DNA of 64,000 bases from Halogeometricum pallidum JCM 14848 (GTDB lineage: Archaea; Halobacteriota; Halobacteria; Halobacteriales; Haloferacaceae): NCBI RefSeq assembly GCF_000337095.1, contig NZ_AOIV01000004.1:21021-85020 (forward strand), written 5' to 3'. Below the pieces are notes generated by a model that ran no database searches, was not told the origin of the DNA, and saw nothing but the letters and a program-made list of their open reading frames with translations. Numbering within the stretch: the first letter of the stretch is position 1; each line of letters begins with the position of its first letter. Shown in pieces: positions 42,562 to 52,247 of the stretch. Position numbers and translations under genes: made by a program.

Positions 42562-43116
42562 ATGTTCCGCGCGGACGCACCACCCGAGGAGGCCTACGAG
42601 CGACTACGAAAGACGCTCCGTTCGCTTCCGGAGGGAGTGGTGTCGCTGGCTCAGGTGACCGAGGAGTTCCAACACGCCTACGGGGGGTTGTTCCCCGACC
42701 TCAACGTCCCGCGGGCGATGCAGGACCTCATCGTCCTCGGCGAGGTCGAACTGTGCCGCGAGACCGACTCCGGCGCGCACGTCTGGTTTCGCCACCGCTG
42801 GGGCGACGTCGACCCCGACGATAGAGCGGACGACCCGATAGTCGTCACCGGGACGACGTGGCGGTGCTACGTCGCCCCCGACTTCCGGCGGCGCCGCGCC
42901 GACCGACTGTTCACCACCCGAAGCGCCGCGTTCGACCACCTGCGACGCGCCGGCGGCGTCGACGCGGATGCACTCGAACCCGTCTGGTTCCTCGAGGCGG
43001 TGTGGGCCGCGGGGCTCGAATCCGGCGAGACCGCCGTCGTCCGGCGCGAACCGGTCTACGAACGCGAGGCCGTCCACGGGGAGTACTACGAGGAGACGAG
43101 CGATTTCGGCGAGTAG
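42562..43116 (+). CDS. Conserved hypothetical protein (184 aa)
   Basis: Unrecognised. The protein starts MFRADAPPEEAYERLRKTL and has a helical N-terminal third that could be a winged helix (LPEGVVSLAQVTEEFQHAY, MQDLIVLGEVELC), then a mixed region with several conserved-looking aromatic residues (HVWFRHRWGDVDPD, TTWRCYVAPDFRR). Single Cys residues are present but no zinc motif. A TATA box GTATTTATCC at 42529-42538 supports ATG 42562. Host-like composition argues that it is real. Confidence 0.65.
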   Translation: MFRADAPPEEAYERLRKTLRSLPEGVVSLAQVTEEFQHAYGGLFPDLNVPRAMQDLIVLGEVELCRETDSGAHVWFRHRWGDVDPDDRADDPIVVTGTTWRCYVAPDFRRRRADRLFTTRSAAFDHLRRAGGVDADALEPVWFLEAVWAAGLESGETAVVRREPVYEREAVHGEYYEETSDFGE

Positions 43117-43194
43117 ACCGGGGGTCGTAGCGTCCACCGACGCACCGACGTCGACGCCTCGGCGCGTCGGGCGCCGTCGGCCTAGAGTGAAGAA

Positions 43195-43217
43195 ATACCC
43201 CCCCGTAGGGAGGGTAT
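43195..43217 (+). promoter_or_regulatory. Hairpin covering the start codon of the alpha/beta hydrolase gene
   Basis: ATACCC-CCC pairs with GGG-A-GGGTAT (9 bp, one bulged A, loop CGTA). The right arm contains the first two bases of ATG 43216. If transcription begins upstream of it, this stem would hide the start codon; if the transcript is leaderless, it would not form. Confidence 0.35.
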
Positions 43218-44697
43218 GGATAGCCTCGACACCCCGCGCCGGCACCGACTCCTCGGCTCCCGTCTCGGGGGCCTGCTCGAGACGCAGACGTACGAGACGG
43301 TGGCGTTGCGTCGACTCCGGCGTCGGTACGCGGTCCGCCGCGCCCGCGCCGCCGCCGACGTGTCCCTCGGGTCCGGCCCCGCGGCGTTCCTGCGGGCGGC
43401 CGACGCGCCGCCGGCGCCGCACCTCCACGACCGAGTCGAGGCCGCACTCGCCCAGTTCGCGGAGTTCCGAGAACGACATGAGGACGCGGCCGACCGCTGG
43501 GAGGCGGCGTTCTGGGGCGACGAGGAGACGACGCCGGACGAACGCGTCGCCCGCGAACGCGAGCGACGGGCGGCCGACGCCGCCCACGCCGCCCCGGACG
43601 ACCTGTTCGACTTCCTCGAACGCGACCACCTCGTCCCGCCCGTGGCGTTCGACGTTCCGACCCCCAACGACGCCCGCGACCGCTGGGCGCACGAACTCGC
43701 CGAACCTGAGCGGCTGTACGGGTTCGCCGACTCCACGGTGAGCGAGTCGCTCCCGCGCGTCTCGCGGTCGAAGACGGTGCTCGGCCCCGAGACGGTGGAG
43801 TACCGCGTCCGGTTCGCCACGCCGTCGCTGCACGTCGGCGACACCGCCACCGCCCGGGTGTACGAACCGGAGTCGGCGACGGACGACCTCTCGACGCTCG
43901 TCTTCTTCTCCGGCCTCGGGTCCTTCGGCGACCGGGCGGCGTACTGGCTCGAAGAGGAGGCGGTGGCTCGGCCCCTCGCCCGCGAGGGCTACCGGGTCGT
44001 CCTGCCGGACGCGCCGTGGCACGGCCGGCGCGAACCGCTCGGCGCCTACGCGGGCGAACCGTACCTCGCCCGGGCACCCGTCGGCCACGCCGAGTTGTAC
44101 GGCGCCGCCGCTCAGGAGGCGGGCGTGTTAGTCGAGTGGGCGCGGACCGAAGGGGCACCGGCCGTCGCCGTCGGCGGTCTGAGCCTCGGCGGTATCGTCT
44201 CGCTGCACGTCGCGGGTCGGTGCGGCGACTGGCCCGAATCGATGCGCCCGGACCTCGTCGCCCCCGTCTCCGGCGTCGGCTCCGTCACGCAGGCGCTCAC
44301 CGGGTCGCGCCTCGTCTCCCTGCTCGGCGTCGACGACGCCCTCACCGCCGCGGGGTGGACCGGCGACGACCTGAACGACTTCGCTCCCCTGCTGAACCCC
44401 CCCGCGAAGCCGGCGCTCCCGCCCGAGCGAATCCTCGCCTGCTACGGCTCCCGCGACGACGTGGCGCCCGCCGAGGGGATGGCGAGTCTCCTCCGCCGGT
44501 GGGACGTCCCCCGGCGGAACGTGATGGTGTGGGACCGCGGGCACGTCGGCACCGCGACGCGCCTCGCCCGCGACGACGCCTTCCGACGCGTGCTGACGGA
44601 CGAACTCGACCGGCTGGCGGCCGAGCAGAGCGGGGACGGCGACGGAGAACGGGACGACGACGCCGACTCCGGAACGGCGACCGAATCGACGGCGTAG
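43216..44697 (+). CDS. Alpha/beta hydrolase (ABHD18-like)
   Basis: A 493-residue protein. The N-terminal 150 residues are helical and charged. The hydrolase domain has LVFFSGLGSFGDRAAYW, the nucleophile elbow GGLSLGG with Ser near residue 319, YGSRDDVAP (likely acid Asp) and RGHVGTA with the catalytic His. The layout and the SLGG elbow suggest the ABHD18/DUF2048 group, but the assignment is uncertain. The C-terminal 25 residues are an acidic tail. Substrate unknown. It converges with thrS. Confidence 0.78.
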   Translation: MDSLDTPRRHRLLGSRLGGLLETQTYETVALRRLRRRYAVRRARAAADVSLGSGPAAFLRAADAPPAPHLHDRVEAALAQFAEFRERHEDAADRWEAAFWGDEETTPDERVARERERRAADAAHAAPDDLFDFLERDHLVPPVAFDVPTPNDARDRWAHELAEPERLYGFADSTVSESLPRVSRSKTVLGPETVEYRVRFATPSLHVGDTATARVYEPESATDDLSTLVFFSGLGSFGDRAAYWLEEEAVARPLAREGYRVVLPDAPWHGRREPLGAYAGEPYLARAPVGHAELYGAAAQEAGVLVEWARTEGAPAVAVGGLSLGGIVSLHVAGRCGDWPESMRPDLVAPVSGVGSVTQALTGSRLVSLLGVDDALTAAGWTGDDLNDFAPLLNPPAKPALPPERILACYGSRDDVAPAEGMASLLRRWDVPRRNVMVWDRGHVGTATRLARDDAFRRVLTDELDRLAAEQSGDGDGERDDDADSGTATESTA

Positions 44698-44747
44698 TCG
44701 CCTCCGAGCGTTCGTCCGTCGGGGCGAAGGAGAGAAGAAGAAAGTGT

Positions 44748-46673
44748 TCAGTCCGCGAGGAAGTCGGGTTCGAGGCGCTTCTCGCCGTACTCGGCGTCGA
44801 GGTGCTCGCGGAACGCCTCGACGGCCACGTCCTGCTCCTCGCGCTCCTGCCGGTCGCGCACGGAGATGGTGCCGGCCTCCGCCTCGTCCTCGCCGACGAC
44901 GAGCATGTACGGCACGTTGTCATCCTGAGCCTCGCGTATCTTTCGCCCGAGCGTCCACGAGCGGTCTTCGACGGAGACGCGGAAGTCGCCGAGTTCGTTC
45001 TTCACGCGGTGGGCGTAGCCGAGTTGGTCGTCGGAGATGGGGAGCACTCTGACCTGCTCGGGCGCCAGCCACAGCGGGAACTTCCCGTCGAAGTGCTCGA
45101 TGAGGACCATGAAAAACCGCTCGTAACTGCCGTAGAGGGCGCGGTGGATCATCACCGGGCGGTGCTCCTCGTTGTCCTCGCCCGTGTACGTCAGGTCGAA
45201 CCGCTCGGGCATGTTGAAGTCCACCTGCACCGTCGGACCGTCCCACTTCCGCCCGAGGGCGTCCTCGAACGCGAAGTCTATCTTCGGGCCGTAGAACGCG
45301 CCGTCGCCGGGTTCGAGGTCGTAGTCGACGTTCTGGTTGTCGAGGACCGCTCGCAGTTGCGTCTCCGACTGCTCCCATATCTCGTCGCTCCCCACGGACT
45401 TCTCGGGGCGCGTAGCGAGGGCGACGTGGGCCTCCAACCCGAAGGTATCCAACACCTCGTAGATGGAGTCCATCACCTGCCGTATCTCGGCCTCTATCTG
45501 CTCGGGTCGGCAGAACAGGTGGCCGTCGTCGATGGTGAACGACCAGACGCGCGAGAGCCCCGACAGTTCGCCGCGCTGTTCTTTTCTGTACACCTTCCCG
45601 TCCTCGAAGTATCGAACCGGCAGGTCGCGGTAGGACCACGAGTGCTGGTCGAAGATGGTCGCGTGGCCGGGGCAGTTCATCGGCTTCAACCCGTACTCCT
45701 CGTCGTTCACGTCGAGGAGGAACATGTCGTCGACGTAGTTGTCGTAGTGGCCCGACTGCTTCCACAACTCCGTCCGAAAGAGGTGCGGCGTCTCGACGGG
45801 TTCGTAGCCGGCGTCGACGTTCAGAGACTCCGCGAAGCCCGACAGTTCCGAGAGTATCTTCTTGCCGTTCGGGTGATACAGCGGCAGGCCCGGCCCCGTT
45901 ACCTCGGGGATGGAGAAGAGATCCATCTCCTTGCCCAGTTTCCGGTGGTCGCGCTCTTCGGCCTCCGCGCGCAGTTCCATGTGGTCCTGCAGGTCCTTTT
46001 CGGACTCGAACGCCGTGCCGTACACCCGCGTCAGCGTCTCGTTGTCCTCGTCGCCGCGCCAGTACGCCGAGGAGATGTTCAGCAGTTTCACCGCGCCTAT
46101 CTCGCCCGTCGACTCGACGTGCGGGCCCTTACAGAGGTCCTCGAAGTCGCCCTGCACGTAGAAGGAAAGCTCCTCGTCGCCGGCGGCCTCGTCCTCCAGG
46201 ATGTCGCGTTTGTATGGGTTGTCCTCGTACAGTTCCAGTGCCTCCTCGCGCGAGCGGAGTTCCCGCTCGACGGGGAGGTCGGCCTCGAGTATCTCCCGCA
46301 TCTCGTCCTCTATCGCCTCGAGGTCGTCGGCGTCGAGGTCGACGTCCGTCACGTCGTAGTAGAAGCCCTCGTCCGTCGGCGGCCCGATGGCGAGTTTCGC
46401 CTCGGGGTGCAGGCGTTGGAGCGCCTGCGCGAAGACGTGCGCGGCCGTGTGCCGGAGGACGCGGAGGTACTCGTCGCTCTGGTCGGTGACGATGACGACC
46501 TGTGCGCCGTCGTGGACGGGGTCGGCCTTGTCGACCAGTTCACCGTCGACGACGCCCGCGACCGTGTCCTTTCCGAGCCCCGGACCGATTTCGTAGGCGA
46601 CGTCCGCGACCGTCGCGCCCTCCTCGACGGACAGCTCCGAGCCGTCGGGGAGCGTCACCACGATTTCACTCAT
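44748..46673 (-). CDS. thrS: Threonyl-tRNA synthetase, bacterial-type
   Basis: Charges tRNA-Thr. The 641-residue protein has a TGS domain (1-62), an editing domain of the bacterial type with HTAAH near residue 75 and a later Cys/His site, class II motifs ([37 protein letters not shown]) and an anticodon-binding domain ([18 protein letters not shown]). Many archaea instead have a ThrRS with a D-Tyr-deacylase-like editing domain, so this gene is of bacterial lineage. TATA-like ACACTTATTCG at 46697-46705 is 28 bases before ATG 46673. Confidence 0.96.
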   Translation of the reverse strand: MSEIVVTLPDGSELSVEEGATVADVAYEIGPGLGKDTVAGVVDGELVDKADPVHDGAQVVIVTDQSDEYLRVLRHTAAHVFAQALQRLHPEAKLAIGPPTDEGFYYDVTDVDLDADDLEAIEDEMREILEADLPVERELRSREEALELYEDNPYKRDILEDEAAGDEELSFYVQGDFEDLCKGPHVESTGEIGAVKLLNISSAYWRGDEDNETLTRVYGTAFESEKDLQDHMELRAEAEERDHRKLGKEMDLFSIPEVTGPGLPLYHPNGKKILSELSGFAESLNVDAGYEPVETPHLFRTELWKQSGHYDNYVDDMFLLDVNDEEYGLKPMNCPGHATIFDQHSWSYRDLPVRYFEDGKVYRKEQRGELSGLSRVWSFTIDDGHLFCRPEQIEAEIRQVMDSIYEVLDTFGLEAHVALATRPEKSVGSDEIWEQSETQLRAVLDNQNVDYDLEPGDGAFYGPKIDFAFEDALGRKWDGPTVQVDFNMPERFDLTYTGEDNEEHRPVMIHRALYGSYERFFMVLIEHFDGKFPLWLAPEQVRVLPISDDQLGYAHRVKNELGDFRVSVEDRSWTLGRKIREAQDDNVPYMLVVGEDEAEAGTISVRDRQEREEQDVAVEAFREHLDAEYGEKRLEPDFLAD

Positions 46674-46857
46674 GTGCGTTCGGAATCGGAGCGCACGAAT
46701 AAGTGTTTTTGAAGGGCGCTACGGGGTCGCACGGGCGCGCTGGCCGCCGGAGACGGTGGCGCCGCGGACCGTCGCGACGCCCGCCGACCCGCGTCCGCTC
46801 GGAGGTGACCGGAGCGCGACGCGACGAAACGCCTTTACAACACCGCCTGCTCGCACC

Positions 46858-46974
46858 CGAATAGATATTCGTTCGCCGTCGCGGCGCGAAGTGCTCGGCT
46901 ACCGGACGCTCGGGATTCTGGAGGAGGGCTACCGTTCGGACCACCTGCCCGTCGCGGCGCGCTTCCGCCCGTAA
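46858..46974 (+). pseudogene. Remnant of an endonuclease/exonuclease/phosphatase (EEP) gene
   Basis: In frame, the last 38 codons read RIDIRSPSRREV, LGYRTLGIL and EEGYRSDHLPVAARFRP. EEP nucleases end with an RIDY-VS strand followed by a SDHLPV motif whose Asp-His are catalytic, just as here. No start, nucleophile or metal-binding motifs precede it; the 184 bases between thrS and this fragment hold no recognisable EEP sequence. It is therefore a decayed 3' end. The gene that follows is malQ. Confidence 0.6.
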
Positions 46975-47055
46975 CCGCCGCCCCCGACGCTGACCCGAAC
47001 GCCCGCCGACCGCGTGTGCCACACGCTTATCTCTCCGGCCCCGGACAGACGAACT

Positions 47056-48546
47056 ATGAGATTCGACCGACAGTCTGGCGTCTTCATGCACGTCACGTCG
47101 CTGCCGGGTCCGCACGGTATCGGCGATTTGGGTGACGGCGCCCACGCGTTCGTGGATTGGCTCGCGTCGGCGGAGCAGTCGCTGTGGCAGTTCTGCCCGC
47201 TCGGTCCAACGGCGTCGATTCACGGCGACTCGCCGTACCAGTCGTACTCGGCGTTCGCGGGCAATCCGCTGCTCGTGGACCTCCGGGGACTCCGCGAGGA
47301 GGGCTACCTCACCGACGACGACCTCGAACCGGTCCCCGAGTTCTCGCCGCACGACGTGGAGTACGACCGCGTCCGCGAGTACAAAACCGAGATGCTCCGC
47401 GCGGCGCACGACCGCTTCGAGTCCGAGGCGACCGACGAGGACCGCGAGGCGTTCGAGGCGTTCCGCGAACGCGAGTCGGCGTGGCTCGACGGCTACGCGC
47501 TGTTCATGGCGCTGCGGACGCGCTACGACGGCGCGTGGATCGAGTGGCCGCAGGAGATCCGCACGCACGACGAGAACGCCGTCGAGCGACACCGCGAGGA
47601 ACTCGCCGAGGAGGTAGCTTACCGCGAGTTCGTCCAGTTCGTCTTCGACCGGCAGTGGCGCGACCTGAAGTCCTACGCCAACGAGAAGGGCGTCGAACTC
47701 GTCGGCGACCTGCCCATCTACGTCGCCCTCGACAGCGCCGACGTGTGGGCCTCTCCGGAGGCGTTCGACCTGACCGAAGAGAACGAACCCGCCGCCGTCG
47801 CGGGCGTCCCGCCGAACCCCGGCGACGACGGCCAGCGCTGGGGCAACCCCCTCTACGACTGGGAGTACCTCCGCGAGAACGACTACGACTGGTGGATGGA
47901 CCGACTCGACAGGCTCTTCGAACTCGTCGACGTGACCCGCATCGACCACTTCAAGGGATTCGACGAGTACTGGGCCATCCCGGCGGAGGCGCACTCCCCC
48001 GCCGAGGGCGAGTGGCGCGACGGCCCCGGCGCGGAGTTCTTCGAGGCGGCCGCCGACCGGTTCGGCGACCTGCCGTTCATCGTCGAGGACCTCGGCTTCA
48101 TCGACCAGAGCATGGTCGACCTGCGAGACCGGTTCCAGTTCCCCGGGATGCGCGTCCCCCAGTACGCCAACTGGTGCCAACAGGGGGATATGTACCAGCC
48201 GATGCACTTCCCCGACAACAGCGTCGGCTACACCTCGACGCACGACACGAACACGTTCGTCGGCTACTACCGCGACCTGCCGGACGACCAGAAGGACTGC
48301 CTGCAGTACAACGTCGGCGCCGACGGCTCCGAGATACACTGGTCCGTCATCGACGCCGTCTGGCGGTCGAACGCCGTCATCGCGTTCACGACGGTGCAGG
48401 ACGTGCTCGGACTCGGGTCCGAGGCGCGCTTTAACCTCCCCGGCACCGCCCAAGGCAACTGGCGGTGGCGCTGCACCGAGGAGGGGTTCGACCCCGACGC
48501 GGCGAACCGCTTGGCGAGTCTCACCGACGAACACATCCGTAACTGA
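47056..48546 (+). CDS. malQ: 4-alpha-glucanotransferase (MalQ, GH77)
   Basis: Transfers alpha-1,4-glucan chains among maltodextrins. The 496-residue protein has the GH77 N-terminus (GVFMHVTSLPGPHGIGDLG, CPLGPT, SPYQSYSAFAGNP), nucleophile Asp in RIDHFKGFDEYW, acid Glu in IVEDLGFI and Asp in STHDTNTF. It has full length for a short MalQ without extra N-terminal domains. A TATA-like ACGCTTATC lies near 47026. It works with the GH15 and GH13 enzymes at 20-27 kb on storage glucan or maltodextrin. Confidence 0.97.
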   Translation: MRFDRQSGVFMHVTSLPGPHGIGDLGDGAHAFVDWLASAEQSLWQFCPLGPTASIHGDSPYQSYSAFAGNPLLVDLRGLREEGYLTDDDLEPVPEFSPHDVEYDRVREYKTEMLRAAHDRFESEATDEDREAFEAFRERESAWLDGYALFMALRTRYDGAWIEWPQEIRTHDENAVERHREELAEEVAYREFVQFVFDRQWRDLKSYANEKGVELVGDLPIYVALDSADVWASPEAFDLTEENEPAAVAGVPPNPGDDGQRWGNPLYDWEYLRENDYDWWMDRLDRLFELVDVTRIDHFKGFDEYWAIPAEAHSPAEGEWRDGPGAEFFEAAADRFGDLPFIVEDLGFIDQSMVDLRDRFQFPGMRVPQYANWCQQGDMYQPMHFPDNSVGYTSTHDTNTFVGYYRDLPDDQKDCLQYNVGADGSEIHWSVIDAVWRSNAVIAFTTVQDVLGLGSEARFNLPGTAQGNWRWRCTEEGFDPDAANRLASLTDEHIRN

Positions 48547-48579
48547 GCGGGTCGCGTCGCCGCCCGTCTTCTCCGTCGC

Positions 48580-49041
48580 TCATTCTTCGAACCCCGAGTA
48601 CGGCCTGCGGTGCGTCCGACGGATCAAGTCCTCGTCGGACACTCTGAGCCCCAGTTCGTCCAACTCCTCGCCGATTCGGCTCAGGTCGTCGCCGTCGATA
48701 CCGACGGCACGCACCAGCACGTTCGCCTCGCCCGTCATCACCTCCTGTACCTCCACGACGCCGGGAACCTCCGCGGCCGCCGCGGCGAGTTTCCCTCTGT
48801 CCGGAATCGGGGCGGTGCAGACGATGAGCGTGTACAGCTGATAGCCCGCCGCCTCGTAGTCCACGTCGGCGTGGTAGCCGCGGACGATGCCGTCGGATTC
48901 GAGGTTTCGGATGCGGTTCCGCACGGTGCTGGCCGAGGCGTCGAGCGACGCCGCGATGTCGTTCGACGAGGTGCGTCGGGCCTCCCGCTGAAGCGCGTAG
49001 AGGACGCGCTTGTCGAGCGCGTCGAGCGTTCGAGTCGACAT
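48580..49041 (-). CDS. Lrp/AsnC-family transcription regulator
   Basis: A 153-residue regulator. A winged helix at 1-60 reads LDALDKRVLYALQREARR and ASASTVRNRIRNLESDGIV. A RAM domain follows with LYTLIVCTAPIPDRGKLA and VPGVVEVQEVMTGEANVLV. ATG 49041 is the family start; the upstream open frame is not conserved. It converges with malQ and is divergent from the CNNM gene. Confidence 0.9.
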   Translation of the reverse strand: MSTRTLDALDKRVLYALQREARRTSSNDIAASLDASASTVRNRIRNLESDGIVRGYHADVDYEAAGYQLYTLIVCTAPIPDRGKLAAAAAEVPGVVEVQEVMTGEANVLVRAVGIDGDDLSRIGEELDELGLRVSDEDLIRRTHRRPYSGFEE

Positions 49042-49202
49042 TCGAACGTCGTTCGACGGCCAGCCCATTAACCCTGTCCGCGGCCGATAGTCAGATACGC
49101 AGTATCGTGGTCGATTCTTGCGCGCCTGTCCTTGGTGTTCATTAACCCTCAAACGGTCGATGGGTTCTAACCGCTGGGGCCGGAACGGGAGACCACCATC
49201 AG

Positions 49203-50300
49203 ATGAACGCAGCAGAAATCGGCCTCCGACTCGTCGCGGGCGTCGCGCTCATCCTCACGAACGGCTTCTTCGTCGCCATCGAGTTCGCGTTGACGCGCGC
49301 CCGCCAGTTCACCGAGGACGAGTTCGTGAGCGGGAATCCGAAACTCGAACGCGCTTGGGAGATGACGCAGGACCTCGAGCTGTATCTGACCACCTGTCAG
49401 GTCGGGATTACGGCGTCGAGCATCGCCGTCGGTATCGTCGCCGAACCGGCGCTGGCGGCCCTGTTCGAACCGCTGTTCGGCGGCACGGCGCTCGCAACGG
49501 TCGGCGCGGGCGCGATACTCGCCTACGGCATCATCAACCTCGTCCACCTGACCCACGGCGAACAGGCGCCGACGTATCTCGGCGTCGAGCGCTCCCGGAC
49601 GGTGTGTCGGTACGGGGCCACGCCGCTGTACTGGTTCTACGTCGTCATCTCGCCGCTCATCACGCTGGGCGACGCGGTGGCGAAGTGGACGCTCAAACTG
49701 TTCGGCATCGAGATGACGGGAGCGTGGCTCGAAGCCGAGGAGGACGCCATCGAGACGCGCGCGCAACTCCGCAACCGGCTGAGTTCGGTGCTGGAGCGCG
49801 GCGAGATATCCGGCGAGCGACACGAAGAGGTGCTGGGAGCCCTGGCGGCCGGGTCCGTGCAGGTGCGGGACGTGATGGTCGCGGAGTCCGACGCCGTCTA
49901 CCTCTCGACGGACGTTTCGTCCGAGGAGAACCTCCGGCGCGTCGCCGAGACGCCGCACACGCGGTATCCGCTGGTCGACGGCGCCCTGGAATCGGTCGAG
50001 GGCGTCGTCTACGTGCCGAGCGTCGTCGACCACATCGACGACCTGCGGGCGGGGGAGATAACGTTCGCCGACATCGCCGCCCCGCAGATGACGATTTCCG
50101 CCGAGACGACCGTCAGCGACGCCATCGACCGATTTCAGGCCGAGCAACAGGAGCTCGCGGTCGTGTTCGCCGACGGCGACGCCGTCGGTCTCATCACCGC
50201 GACGGACGCCCTGGAGGCCGTCATGGGCGAACTGGAGGACCCGCTCGACGCGGGGGAGGACCGCGACCCGTCGGGGTCGGGGGATGCGACGCCCGCCTGA
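49203..50300 (+). CDS. CNNM/CBS membrane protein (DUF21, HlyC/CorC-like)
   Basis: A 365-residue protein with an N-terminal DUF21 domain of about four transmembrane segments (VALILTNGFFVAIEFALTRA at 14-33, LTTCQVGITASSIAVGIVAE, the THGEQAPTYLGVE turn) and a cytoplasmic CBS pair with VRDVMVAESDAVYLS and SDAIDRFQAEQQELAVVF. CNNM proteins transport or sense Mg. CorA, another Mg-related protein, is 9 kb away. It converges with the histidine-kinase gene. Confidence 0.9.
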   Translation: MNAAEIGLRLVAGVALILTNGFFVAIEFALTRARQFTEDEFVSGNPKLERAWEMTQDLELYLTTCQVGITASSIAVGIVAEPALAALFEPLFGGTALATVGAGAILAYGIINLVHLTHGEQAPTYLGVERSRTVCRYGATPLYWFYVVISPLITLGDAVAKWTLKLFGIEMTGAWLEAEEDAIETRAQLRNRLSSVLERGEISGERHEEVLGALAAGSVQVRDVMVAESDAVYLSTDVSSEENLRRVAETPHTRYPLVDGALESVEGVVYVPSVVDHIDDLRAGEITFADIAAPQMTISAETTVSDAIDRFQAEQQELAVVFADGDAVGLITATDALEAVMGELEDPLDAGEDRDPSGSGDATPA

Positions 50301-50315
50301 ACGGCCCGTAAACGG

Positions 50316-51485
50316 CTACGCGTTCGCTGATTGTCGCTGCGGGTTCGACGGCGACTCGTCGTCCGCCCGGCGGAGTCGAAGCGCCACGACGGTTCCGCGG
50401 GGGTCGTTGTCGCTGATGTCGAGTCCGCCACCGTAGCGGTCCAACACCGTCTCGACCAGCGACAACCCCACGCCGTGGACCGGCTCGGTCGTCGCGTCGG
50501 GCGGTTGAACGATATCCGCTTTCCGCTCGTCGTCGATGCCCGGCCCGTTGTCGGCCACCCGGATGCGCACCTCGTCGTCGGTGCTTTCCACCGCGACGGC
50601 CACCGACGGGCGGTCGGCGTCGTTGTGTTCGATGGCGTTCTCCAGCACGTTCGCCAGTGCGGAGACGAGAAACTGCCCCGCCAGCGCCCGTGCCGACTCC
50701 GGGGCGTCCACCGAGAAGTCTACGTCGGGGTACGTCCGCCGTATCCGGCGCACCTCGTCGTGGACGATATCGGTCACCTCGACGGGGAGGGGGTCGGGCG
50801 TCCCCTGCAAAGCCGCCGAGAACTCCCGGACGCGTTCGGTGAGTTCGCCGAGTTGCGCGCTCCGGTCGAAGACGACGCGGGCGTGCTCTCGAACCATCTC
50901 GTCCTCGTGGTCGGTCAGCATCTCGCTCCGAGCGGAGATGACGGTGAGGCCGTTGGCGACGTCGTGGCGGAGCAGTCGGTTGATGAACTCCAGCGTGTTG
51001 TGCTGTTCGCTTATCTGCCTGCGCTGATGCTCCGTCTCGCGGAGCAGTCGGTGGTTCTGTCGGGCCCGCGCGCGGTTCCGTCCGATGACGACGCCGCCGA
51101 GGGCGGAGAGGCCGCCGTACACCAGAAGCTGACGAGAGTACTCCAGCGGCGAGGCGCCCGACAGAAGGTTGTCGACGTTCGCCCACATCACCAGCGCCCA
51201 GAGGAACAGTATCGGGACGAAGAACCACCGCCCCGCCACGCGAACGTCGTCGTCTTCGAGTTCGCTATCGAGCGTCTCGTACATCAGCACGACGCTCGCG
51301 ACTGCGAGTCCGCCGTTGATGAGCAGTTCGTACACCGCGTCGACCCGACTCGTTATGACCTCCGGGGTGTAGACGAACAGATTCACCCACCCGAGGACGG
51401 CGAGCGCTACCCCGGCCGCGACGGCGGCGACGCCGACGGGCGGGCGACTCCGCAGGACTCCACTGACTTCGATAACGGTTCTCAC
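50316..51485 (-). CDS. Membrane histidine kinase
   Basis: A 389-residue protein. About four transmembrane segments occupy residues 15-145 (VAAVAAGVALAVLGWVNLFV is the first). A linker with a coiled-coil region (RETEHQRRQISEQHNTLEFI) leads to a HisKA helix with NRLLRHDVANGL, and the HATPase domain has NVLENAIEHN, ADNGPGID and GVGLSLVETV. The start is uncertain: GTG 51485 or GTG 51539 (18 residues longer). No partner response regulator is adjacent. Confidence 0.87.
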   Translation of the reverse strand: MRTVIEVSGVLRSRPPVGVAAVAAGVALAVLGWVNLFVYTPEVITSRVDAVYELLINGGLAVASVVLMYETLDSELEDDDVRVAGRWFFVPILFLWALVMWANVDNLLSGASPLEYSRQLLVYGGLSALGGVVIGRNRARARQNHRLLRETEHQRRQISEQHNTLEFINRLLRHDVANGLTVISARSEMLTDHEDEMVREHARVVFDRSAQLGELTERVREFSAALQGTPDPLPVEVTDIVHDEVRRIRRTYPDVDFSVDAPESARALAGQFLVSALANVLENAIEHNDADRPSVAVAVESTDDEVRIRVADNGPGIDDERKADIVQPPDATTEPVHGVGLSLVETVLDRYGGGLDISDNDPRGTVVALRLRRADDESPSNPQRQSANA

Positions 51486-51612
51486 CGGTCGTTCGGTGCT
51501 GGTTTTCCGGACAGATGCATGATTGTTGGGGCAAACCACTTAGGGTCGAGGCGTTCACGCGACCGGATACGCCCGAAAAGAAGTACAGATATCGACGTCC
51601 GAGCGGGGTCGA

Positions 51613-52173
51613 CTACCGACGGTTCGGATAGTCCATCTGCTCGGCCACCGTCGCCCGCGTCTCGGCGTCGGTCAGTCGCTCGACGAGGTACAGACCGAGG
51701 TCCAGCGCCGAGGCGACGCCGCGGGCGGTCACCACGCCGCCTTCGTCGACGACGCGGTCCTCGGACACCTCGCAGTACGCCGCGAGTTCCGCCGTCGCCT
51801 CGGGGTGCGTCGTCGCCGTCTTTCCCTCCAGGAATCCGGCCGCGCCGAGGAGCAACGACCCGGTGCAGACCGACGCCATCAGGTCGGGGTCGGCGGTTCG
51901 AAGCCACGCGAGGAAGTGATCGTCCTCCCGCAGGGTCCGGGTTCCCGCGCCCCCCGGGACGACGACGAGGTCGTACCCCGCCAGCGGTTCCCCGACACCG
52001 TCGGCCTCGAATCTGAGGTTCGCCGTCGCCGTCACCGTCTCCGCGGGGGCGCAGACGTCCCACTCGAACGGGAACGGCGCGAGGTCCATCGTGCCGAGGC
52101 GGGTCAGGGGGTCGAACGCCCCGACGAAGTCGAGGGCGGTCATCTCGTCGAAGGCGACGAACGCGGTGCGCAT
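51613..52173 (-). CDS. DJ-1/PfpI-family protein
   Basis: A 186-residue protein of the class I glutamine-amidotransferase-like fold. The nucleophile Cys-103 is in MASVCTGSLLLGAAG, and YDLVVVPGGAGTR and KTATTHPEATAEL are typical of ThiJ/PfpI or isonitrile-hydratase relatives. The activity is not deducible; glyoxalase or chaperone roles are known in the family. ATG 52173 is the clear start; it is divergent from the mscS pseudogene. Confidence 0.87.
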   Translation of the reverse strand: MRTAFVAFDEMTALDFVGAFDPLTRLGTMDLAPFPFEWDVCAPAETVTATANLRFEADGVGEPLAGYDLVVVPGGAGTRTLREDDHFLAWLRTADPDLMASVCTGSLLLGAAGFLEGKTATTHPEATAELAAYCEVSEDRVVDEGGVVTARGVASALDLGLYLVERLTDAETRATVAEQMDYPNRR

Positions 52174-52247
52174 ACGGGCGATTCGGCGCGGGAGGAGGTA
52201 AAGCCGACTTCCGGTAGCTTTTCGCCGCCCCGCGGAGACGACGACCC

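Noticed and set aside
44016-46712. An 898-codon plus-strand frame over the alpha/beta hydrolase end and thrS
   Set aside because: Antisense shadow of thrS; Arg/Leu/Val-rich, no motif.
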